A stretch of DNA of 36,574 nt from Clostridiales bacterium (GTDB taxonomy: Bacteria; Bacillota; Clostridia; Christensenellales; Aristaeellaceae). The notes beneath the pieces are model-generated. The model searched no databases. It was not told where the DNA came from and saw only the letters and a program-made list of their open reading frames with translations. A program made the position numbers and the translations under genes. Numbering within the stretch: the stretch's first letter is position 1; each line of letters starts with the position of its first letter. The stretch spans positions 1 through 36,574 of the forward strand of contig JAAYUF010000100.1 in assembly GCA_012517815.1 (NCBI GenBank), written 5' to 3'. Below are positions 29,304 through 36,574 of the stretch, piece by piece.

Positions 29304-30914
29304 ATGGATACAAAATTCATTTTTGTGACGGGCGGCGTCGTTTCCTCGCTGGGCAAGGGGATTACGGCCGCGTCGCTGGGCCGTTTGCTCAAGAGCAGAG
29401 GGCTCAGGGTCTCCATTCAGAAATTCGACCCGTACCTGAACGTCGACCCCGGCACCATGAACCCTTACCAGCACGGCGAGGTGTTCGTGACCGACGACGG
29501 CGCCGAAACCGACCTGGACCTGGGCCATTACGAGCGCTTCATCGACGAGAGCCTCACGCAGGCCAGCAACGTGACCAGCGGCCGCGTGTACAAGACCGTG
29601 ATCGACCGCGAGCGCCGCGGCGAATACCTGGGCGCGACCATTCAGGTGATCCCGCACATCACCAATGAGATCAAGCGCAACATTCTCGCCGTCAGCCGCG
29701 CGGAGAACGCCCCGGATGTGGTGGTCACCGAAATCGGCGGCACGGTGGGCGATATCGAAAGCCTGCCCTTTCTGGAAGCCATCCGGCAGATGCGCGCGGA
29801 AGTGGGCCGCGAAAACTGCCTGTACCTGCACGTGACGCTGGTCCCCTACCTCAACGCCGCGGGGGAGCTTAAAACCAAGCCTACCCAGCACAGCGTCAAG
29901 GAGTTGAGCGGCATCGGCATTGCGCCGGATATCCTCGTGTGCCGCGCCGATCACGAGCTGCCCTACGACCTGCGCGCCAAGATCAGCATGTTCTGTAACC
30001 TCCCCGTGGAGCGCGTGTTCCAGAACCTGAACGCCCGCAGCCTCTACGAAGTGCCCCTCCTGCTGCACAACGAAGGGCTGGACGAGCAGGTGGTCAAGCT
30101 TCTGGGCCTGCCGGACAGGGAGGCCGACCTGACCGAGTGGCGGGCGATGGTTCAGCGCCAGATGCAGAGCGAAACCAGCGTGACCGTCGCGCTGGTGGGG
30201 AAATATGTGGAACTGCCCGACGCCTACCTGAGCGTGGTGGAAGCCCTGACCCACGGCGGCATTTTCCACGGCGTCAAGGTGAAAATCAACTGGATCGCCG
30301 CCGAGGACGTGACGCCCGAAAACGTCGAGGAGCGCCTCGCGGGCGCGGACGGCCTGGTGGTGCCCGGCGGGTTTGGCGCGCGCGGGCTGGAAGGCAAGAT
30401 GAACGCCATCCAGTACGCGCGGGAAAACGGGTTGCCCTTCCTGGGACTCTGCCTGGGCATGCAGATGGCGGTGATCGAGTTCGCCCGCCACGTGCTGGAG
30501 ATGCGCGACGCGCATACCACCGAGGTGGACCCGCACTCCACCTATCCGGTGATCGACCTGATGCCCGACCAGGACTTGAAAAACCTGGGCGGCACGATGC
30601 GGCTGGGCAAGTACCGCTGCCTGATCGCCCCCGGCACCGAAAGCGAAAAGGCGTACGGCACCACCGACATCTGGGAGCGTCACCGCCACCGCTACGAGTT
30701 TAACAACGAGTACCTGGAGCGGTTCATCACCGGCGGCATGGTGGTCGCGGGCCGCAACCCGGACCGCAACCTGGTGGAAATCGTGGAAATTCCCAACCAT
30801 CCGTTTTTTGTGGGCGTGCAGTTCCATCCGGAGCTGAAAAGCCGCCCCAACCGCCCGCACCCGCTGTTCCGCTCGTTTATCGGCGCGGCGATCAGCCGGC
30901 GAGACGGCCAATAA
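29304..30914 (+). CDS. pyrG: CTP synthase
   Basis: The 536-residue enzyme makes CTP from UTP, ATP and glutamine in the cytoplasm. The N-terminal synthetase domain has [20 protein letters not shown] at 7-26, [20 protein letters not shown] and [11 protein letters not shown]. The C-terminal glutamine amidotransferase domain (from about 290) has GGFGARG, the nucleophile Cys in LGLCLGMQ, and [11 protein letters not shown] for the His-Glu pair. Length is normal and all key motifs are present. AAGGAGG lies 13 bases before ATG 29304, slightly far but the only candidate. The gene is transcribed alone, with a promoter just upstream and a stem-loop terminator downstream. Confidence 0.97.
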   Translation: MDTKFIFVTGGVVSSLGKGITAASLGRLLKSRGLRVSIQKFDPYLNVDPGTMNPYQHGEVFVTDDGAETDLDLGHYERFIDESLTQASNVTSGRVYKTVIDRERRGEYLGATIQVIPHITNEIKRNILAVSRAENAPDVVVTEIGGTVGDIESLPFLEAIRQMRAEVGRENCLYLHVTLVPYLNAAGELKTKPTQHSVKELSGIGIAPDILVCRADHELPYDLRAKISMFCNLPVERVFQNLNARSLYEVPLLLHNEGLDEQVVKLLGLPDREADLTEWRAMVQRQMQSETSVTVALVGKYVELPDAYLSVVEALTHGGIFHGVKVKINWIAAEDVTPENVEERLAGADGLVVPGGFGARGLEGKMNAIQYARENGLPFLGLCLGMQMAVIEFARHVLEMRDAHTTEVDPHSTYPVIDLMPDQDLKNLGGTMRLGKYRCLIAPGTESEKAYGTTDIWERHRHRYEFNNEYLERFITGGMVVAGRNPDRNLVEIVEIPNHPFFVGVQFHPELKSRPNRPHPLFRSFIGAAISRRDGQ

Positions 30915-30986
30915 CGCAAGCCAACGTTCGCGGGCAACCGGCACGAAAGGCCGCCCGCCTTCGACCGGGAGCAACCGGCAATAACC

Positions 30987-31023
30987 GCAAACGGCGCGGG
31001 GCCCTATCGCCCGCGCCGTTTGC
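30987..31023. terminator. Hairpin after pyrG
   Basis: GCAAACGGCGCGGG pairs perfectly with CCCGCGCCGTTTGC (14 bp, 9-base loop). The arms carry AAA and TTT, so it may also serve the kinase operon from the other strand. The rest of 31024-31189 is GC-rich without a gene. Confidence 0.65.
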
Positions 31024-31189
31024 CATGCCGGAAAGCTTCCCTGCCGGGCCGGTCGTCTGCCCGCGGCAGCCGGCCGGCCCGGCACGGCGGGGCTCGCCTG
31101 CAGGAATCGGCATCCGCAGGCGCCGGCCGTTTGCGGCCCCCTCCTGTGGCGAGGCTTTCCGGCGTCGCCCCCAAAGAAGCCTTCCGGCG

Positions 31190-32962
31190 CTACTCCTGCC
31201 ACTCGATCCGGAACGTCGCGCGATCCTTGATGGCGTCCCACGCGGCCGTCATGCTCCGGTCGATGCGCAGCGCCTTGAGCCGCGGCAGGGACAGCACGGG
31301 GCTCAGGTCCTCCACAGGGTTATAGGCCACGTCCACATACTCCAGCATGGTCAGCGCGTCGATGCCCTCCAGCGAGCGGATTTCGTTGTTTTTCGCGTGC
31401 AGCTGCTCCACCCCTTCCGCGCGCAGGAAGGGGCCGATATCCGTCAGGCCCGAATGGTCCAGCCAGAGGTAGTCGATCATCTTGCCGCTGACGGCCGCCA
31501 TCACCGCCTCGGGCGAAGCCGCGTTGACGTTGAGCAGTTCCAGATAATGATAGCGGGACAGCACGCTGTAGTTCTCGCAGGGGATGCGTTCCAGGTCGAT
31601 CTGCCTGAGCCTTGGACAGCCCGCCAGCGCGGAGATGTCGCCCACCGACGTATCGCTGATGTCCAGCGTGCGCAGCCACTCCAGCTGAGAAACGGCCGAG
31701 ATGTCGGTGACGTTGGGACTTTCATCCAGCGATAGCTCCTCCAGCCGGGTCAGGGCCGCCAGCGCGTCCACATCGCTCACCGGCTGGCGGAACAGCCGCA
31801 GCACGCGCAGTTTGGGGAACATCAGCAGATCGGTCAGGTCGTCCACCGTGCCGTTGTGGATCAGCTGATCGTCCGCGTACACCTTATTGCCGATGTACTT
31901 CAGGCTGTGCGACTGTCCGTCGGCCACGGTGCCGTACAGGTAGATTTCCGAAATGTCGCTGATCTCGCCGTAGCGGAGCGGTTCGTCCGCGCCCTTGCCA
32001 AGCTTAGCCCGCACATAGGCTTCCACCGTGGGCTCGCGGAAGGTGACCACGGCCTCGGCCGGCAGAACCGTAAGGCTCGGGTATGTGCGCGCGCCGGCGC
32101 CCAGCCACAGCACGCCCGCCGCCACGCCCACCGCGCACAGCGCCGCCAGCGCGCCGAAAAACGCCAGCCGTTTGGGGCGGTTTTCCACCGCGCGCAGGCG
32201 GTGGCGAACCTGCGCGGCCGTCTGATAGCGGCGTTCCGGGGCGAAGTGCGTGCAGCGCCGCACGACCCGGCGAAGCGGCCGGGGCAGTTTGCCCATTTCG
32301 CGCAGTTCGTAGCTGCCCGTCACCAGATAGAGCAGCAGCACGCCCAGCGAGTAAAGATCGGTGCGCGCGTCGGTCTGCCCGTATCCGAACTGTTCCGGCG
32401 GCGCGATGTTGCGGGTGCCCAGGTACTCGGTATCGTATTCCTCGCCCTGGGTGTATTTGCGGCTGATGTCGAAATCGATCAGCACCACGCGGTGCTCCGG
32501 GGTCATGATCACGTTTTGCGGCTTCACATCGCGGTGGATGATCTGCCTCATGTGCAGTTGGGCCAGCACCGCCGCCAGCTGCTCGCCGATGCGCGCGGCC
32601 TCGTTGACGGACATCGGCCCGTGTTCGCCGATCCATTCCTCCAGATTGACGCCTTCGACGTACTCGCGCACCAGGTAGACGAACCGGTCGTCCTCGGCGT
32701 AGTCGAACAGCTTGGGAATGCCGTCCACCCGCGCCTCGTTGAGCGCCTCCCGCTCCGCGCGCATGCGGGCGTTCTGCCTGTGAGAAAACTGCTTGAGAAT
32801 GCGCTTCTCGCCCTGATCGTTACGGATGAGCAGCACGCGATGCTCGTCGTTGCCGCGGCACTCCAGCACCTCCCAGCCGTCGATGAGCCCGCGAAGGGCT
32901 TCCGGCTCGCTGGACGCCATGGTTTCACAGAAGCGCTCAAATTCTTCGGTTTCCTTGCTCAT
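31190..32962 (-). CDS. Membrane Ser/Thr protein kinase with extracellular leucine-rich repeats
   Basis: The 590-residue protein has a cytoplasmic kinase domain (about 28-260), one membrane helix (about 266-289) and an extracellular region ending in leucine-rich repeats (about 375-580). Kinase landmarks are K57 in RILKQF, HRDVKPQN (143-150), LIDFDIS (161-167) where DFG is replaced by DFD, and TRNIAPPEQFGYG. A glycine-rich P-loop is not obvious near residues 33-45. LRR units include LLMFPKLRVLRLFRQPVSDV, LTRLEELSLDESPNV and LEWLRTLDISDTSVGDISAL. The LRRs may sense a surface ligand or a protein partner. Its ATG overlaps the stop of the preceding HTH gene, so the two are produced together. Confidence 0.9.
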   Translation of the reverse strand: MSKETEEFERFCETMASSEPEALRGLIDGWEVLECRGNDEHRVLLIRNDQGEKRILKQFSHRQNARMRAEREALNEARVDGIPKLFDYAEDDRFVYLVREYVEGVNLEEWIGEHGPMSVNEAARIGEQLAAVLAQLHMRQIIHRDVKPQNVIMTPEHRVVLIDFDISRKYTQGEEYDTEYLGTRNIAPPEQFGYGQTDARTDLYSLGVLLLYLVTGSYELREMGKLPRPLRRVVRRCTHFAPERRYQTAAQVRHRLRAVENRPKRLAFFGALAALCAVGVAAGVLWLGAGARTYPSLTVLPAEAVVTFREPTVEAYVRAKLGKGADEPLRYGEISDISEIYLYGTVADGQSHSLKYIGNKVYADDQLIHNGTVDDLTDLLMFPKLRVLRLFRQPVSDVDALAALTRLEELSLDESPNVTDISAVSQLEWLRTLDISDTSVGDISALAGCPRLRQIDLERIPCENYSVLSRYHYLELLNVNAASPEAVMAAVSGKMIDYLWLDHSGLTDIGPFLRAEGVEQLHAKNNEIRSLEGIDALTMLEYVDVAYNPVEDLSPVLSLPRLKALRIDRSMTAAWDAIKDRATFRIEWQE

Positions 32963-33384
32963 GGCTCATCCCTCAGCGTATCGAAATGACGGCTTGCCAG
33001 AAAGGTTTGGCACCGTTGCACCGAATAATGCCGCTGCAAACAGAACACAATGGCCGCGTCCCGGCGGACGCGGGAGTACAGCTCGTTGCGGCCGCCCAGC
33101 TTCAGCAGTGTCTGGGTTTCCTGCAGATCGCACCCCAGCCCCAGCGCGATGCACAGGAGCTTATCGCGGTTGGGCTTGCGCACGCCGCGCAGAATCTGGT
33201 AGGCGTAGCCCTTTTCCAGATCGGCCTGTTCCATCATCTCGCGCTTGCTGGCGCCGTGGCGTTCCATCAGCGTCAGCAGGTAGCCGATCAGGTTTTCGTC
33301 CATGAACTCGTCGGCGTGGCGCTCGCACAGGCCGTCAAAATCGGCCGTGCGCAACAGTGCGCTGACAAGCTCCTGCGTTTTCAC
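32959..33384 (-). CDS. HTH-type (XRE-like) DNA-binding protein
   Basis: The 141-residue protein uses GTG at 33382-33384, with GGGAGGGG 6-8 bases upstream. An N-terminal acidic helix region (1-30) leads to an XRE-like helix-turn-helix: NLIGYLLTLMERHGASKREMMEQADLEKGYAYQILRGVRKPNRDKLLCIALGLGC (about 31-85). The remainder (LQETQTLLKLGGRNELYSRVRRDAAIVFCLQRHY) is helical. Its stop overlaps the kinase ATG by 4 bases. This tight coupling suggests the HTH protein works with the kinase, perhaps as its phosphorylation target or anchored partner. It lies 84 bases after the peptidase U32 gene without a clear terminator, so it may be read from the ylbF promoter. Confidence 0.82.
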   Translation of the reverse strand: MKTQELVSALLRTADFDGLCERHADEFMDENLIGYLLTLMERHGASKREMMEQADLEKGYAYQILRGVRKPNRDKLLCIALGLGCDLQETQTLLKLGGRNELYSRVRRDAAIVFCLQRHYSVQRCQTFLASRHFDTLRDEP

Positions 33385-33468
33385 ACGCGCCCCTCCCTTG
33401 AGCCGTTGTCGATCAAACAGAGTGGCTGCATCGGCATCGCAGGACGCCGCCCCTGCTTCTGCCGCCGG

Positions 33469-34733
<1,265 letters not shown>

Positions 34734-34737
<4 letters not shown>

Positions 34738-35918
34738 CGGATACCGCGCTCCTCGTCGTACTTCTTCCACAGCGGCGCGTAGATGGCGACCGCCGCGTTG
34801 TGCTCCTCCAGCGTTTTGCTGAACGCCAGCTCGCCGGTGTTGGGGTCCTTGCTGCAGAAGTAGAGGTATTTTTCGGCGATGAACGCTTCGTCCGGATACA
34901 GCGCCGCCTGAATCGCGTTGGCGGACGGGTTGCAGATGGGCCCCAGGGGCAGGCCCTTGTACTTGTACGTATTATAGGGCGAATCGACGGCGAGGTCGCT
35001 GTCCCTGAGCACCATGCGCCGTTCGCCGGTGATGTAGTGGACGGTCACGTCGCTGCCCAGCGCCATGTTGCTTTTCAGACGGTTGTGGAACACGGCCGAC
35101 ACCTTGGAGAAGTCGGCGGTTTTCGCTTCCTTCTCAATCAGGGAAGCCATCGTGAGCGCCTGATCCATCGTCAGGCCGATCTCGTCGGCGCGTTCCTGCC
35201 ACGCGACGCTAAGCACGGCGTCGGTCTGGTCCAGCAGCTTTTTGAGAATGTCGGTCGGGGTGGCGTTGGTGTAAATTTCATAGGTGTTGGGCGCGAGATA
35301 CCCTTCCAGCAGGTACTTGCGCTCGCTCACGCGCTTGGTTTGCAGCTCGTCCTGGATGAAATAGTAGTCGCTCAGCCCCTGGCCCGTGCGGCACAGGGTG
35401 AGGAACGCCTCCGAATCCTTGAAAACGCCCTGTTCCAGCAGCATGGCCGCGATATCCTCGACGGACCAGCCGGGGATGACCGTGATCAGCGTGGTCATCG
35501 GCTTGCCGTCACCCGTGGTCAGCCGGTCGGCAATCTGGAAGATGTTCATGCTCCGCTTGAGCTGATAGTCGCCCGCCTGGATCTTCTGCCCGAGGCCGGC
35601 GAAATCGCAGTAGTACTTGAACACCGTTCGGTTTTTGATGATGCCCGCTTCCTCCAGATTGTTGGCCACGCGCGTCAGGCTCTGCCCGCTTGTCACGGAA
35701 AAAGAAATGTCCGCGGCGTCCTGCGGGTCCACCGCGCTGATGAAACGTTCCTCAAAGCCGGCGTAGAGCGTCGTGCCCAGGCCAAACACCAGCACCAGCG
35801 CCGTCAGCCCGACCAGCACCGGCCGGAGCACGCGCCAGAGGCCGCTGTACCAGTAAAAACCGTACTGCCGTTCGTCGCGCAGGGTTTCGTGATCGAATTC
35901 CCGGTTCCCGTTCGCCAT
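34734..35918 (-). CDS. mltG: Endolytic murein transglycosylase MltG (YceG-like)
   Basis: MltG cleaves nascent glycan strands at the cytoplasmic membrane and is thought to end chain growth. The 394-residue protein has a short cytoplasmic N-terminus, one membrane helix (about 32-54), a LysM-like domain (SFSVTSGQSLTRVANNLEEAGI) and the YceG catalytic domain. LEGYLAPNTYEI and ASLIEKEAK carry the conserved acidic residues of the active site, and GLPLGPICNPSANAIQAAL is the C-terminal family block. It follows ylbF by 11 bases, with GGAGGG overlapping the ylbF stop. Confidence 0.95.
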
Positions 35919-35929
35919 GCCGCGCCCTC

Positions 35930-36286
35930 CTACATCCCGGGCAGTTCCAGTTCCAGCCCGGCCGCGTCGGCCACGCGCTGGAACACCTCGCCGGTCAGCT
36001 GCTGCATCCGCAGTTGGGCCACCAGATACTGCGCCATGTCGGCATTGGTGTACAGCAGGGCGGAAAGCTGCTGAAAACGCCGCACTTCCTCCTCGGCGGC
36101 GCTGGTGCCGGCCACCGCAGCCATTTGCAGGCGGGTTTGCACACGGCGGTACTCCGTCAGCAGGGCTTTGTTGGTATCGTTGTCCATCACAACGTCCCGG
36201 AGGGCCTGGTACCGGCGGTATTCTTCGCTTTCGCGGATGGCCGTCGCCAGCGCGTCCGTCGCCGCGCGTAAGGCAATGTTGTCCAT
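35930..36286 (-). CDS. ylbF: YlbF/YmcA-family protein
   Basis: The 118-residue all-helical protein starts at ATG 36284-36286 with AAGGAGAAG upstream. It matches the YlbF/YmcA family: MDNIALRAATDALATAIRESEEYRRYQALRDVV, then NDTNKALLTEYRRVQTRLQ, then QQLSALLYTNADMAQYLVAQLR. In Bacillus, YlbF with YmcA and YaaT forms the Y-complex, which guides RNase Y and affects competence, biofilm and sporulation. Whether this orthologue does the same is not shown. Family members lacking the full complex also exist. It is the first gene of the ylbF-mltG-U32 operon. Confidence 0.88.
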   Translation of the reverse strand: MDNIALRAATDALATAIRESEEYRRYQALRDVVMDNDTNKALLTEYRRVQTRLQMAAVAGTSAAEEEVRRFQQLSALLYTNADMAQYLVAQLRMQQLTGEVFQRVADAAGLELELPGM

Positions 36287-36368
36287 GCGGTGCTTCTCCT
36301 TGCGTTCATACGGGGCAACCGATCCGTTTCCTGCGGCGCGGGCGGTCGGCGCGAAATCATCCCCGTTC

Positions 36369-36397
36369 AGTATAACCCAAAAACGGAGAAATTTCAT
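36369..36397 (-). promoter_or_regulatory. Promoter of the ylbF-mltG-U32 operon
   Basis: On the minus strand ATGAAA (36392-36397), 17 bases and TATACT (36369-36374). An ATGCCC/GGGCAT inverted repeat (36396-36419) touches the -35 and may be an operator or an upstream terminator. The remaining 36420-36574 holds no gene that I can support. Confidence 0.6.
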
Positions 36398-36574
36398 GCC
36401 CATTTTTCCGAAAGGGCATCCCGCGCCGCCAAGCCGCGGCACGCCACGGCCTGCAAACCGCCGGGCGCCAAGGGGGCTTTCCGCGCTCCGTTGGGCCTGG
36501 ATCAGCCTCGGCCCGTCGCAGGGGCGCATAATCCAAGGCGGCCCACGCCCGGCCGGGCCGCGCGGGCCGCGCCG

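Noticed and set aside
29226..31241. Long antisense frame opposite pyrG (671 codons)
   Set aside because: pyrG is unmistakable on the plus strand; the antisense frame has no start signals or family features.

Overview
The window is GC-rich chromosomal DNA from a Gram-positive-type bacterium, most likely a high-GC member of the Clostridia. The exact lineage cannot be fixed from this sequence. The evidence is strong AGGAGG-type ribosome binding sites, consensus sigma-A-like promoters, a ylbF-mltG-peptidase U32 cluster, a clostripain-family protease, a membrane Ser/Thr kinase with leucine-rich repeats, and a phasin-like/UbiB pair. No phage genes, CRISPR array or tRNA were seen. The only mobile element is one AT-rich IS200-type insertion.

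Layout. 1-880: 5' part of a membrane protein gene (minus strand, runs off the window). 1018-1445: RNase P RNA with its own promoter and terminator hairpin. 1512-2365: a GC-rich 48-bp tandem repeat, then the IS200 element. 2632-5314: glycerate 2-kinase (minus) diverging from a secreted beta-helix-like protein (plus). 5315-7482: two long gene-poor stretches, rich in palindromes and dispersed repeats, around a small arsR-ferredoxin operon that has a palindromic operator over its -10 box. 7483-9720: a TIM-barrel sugar isomerase-like gene diverging from a degenerate CapA-like protein. 9941-12281 (minus): an Mbeg1-like alpha/beta hydrolase downstream of a PAP2-DgkA fusion. 12448-14335 (plus): phasin-like protein and UbiB kinase-like protein. 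14370-14583: a compact locus with a frame-disrupted 40-residue membrane peptide, a hairpin around its start codon, and an opposing promoter. 14971-19365 (minus): ychF, a sugar-transfer ATP-grasp protein and a secreted C11 protease. 19844-21441: a secreted tandem chagasin inhibitor diverging from a small secreted protein, with a regulator-like element between them. 21559-23646: YgiQ radical SAM protein. 23855-26937: two adjacent secreted proteins of related architecture. 27472-29123: a PII-like protein translationally coupled to a cation/proton antiporter. 29304-30914: pyrG. 31190-36286 (minus): ylbF, mltG, peptidase U32, then an HTH protein whose stop codon overlaps the start of an LRR-bearing Ser/Thr kinase.

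How it fits together. Many genes here act at the envelope: lipid-carrier recycling (PAP2-DgkA), peptidoglycan termination (MltG), secreted protease and protease inhibitor, several secreted proteins, and a kinase with an outward-facing LRR sensor. The most interesting unlabelled signal is a regulatory element seen twice, at 14540-14583 and 20683-20715. Read on the minus strand it is GTTAC-N6-GTTAC, then exactly 11 bases, then a -10 box of the form TATC(A/C)T. That is the geometry of a promoter activated by an OmpR/PhoB-type response regulator. One copy drives the chagasin gene. The other points into a roughly 160-base untranslated stretch antisense to the small membrane ORF and ends at a terminator, so it may make an antisense RNA.
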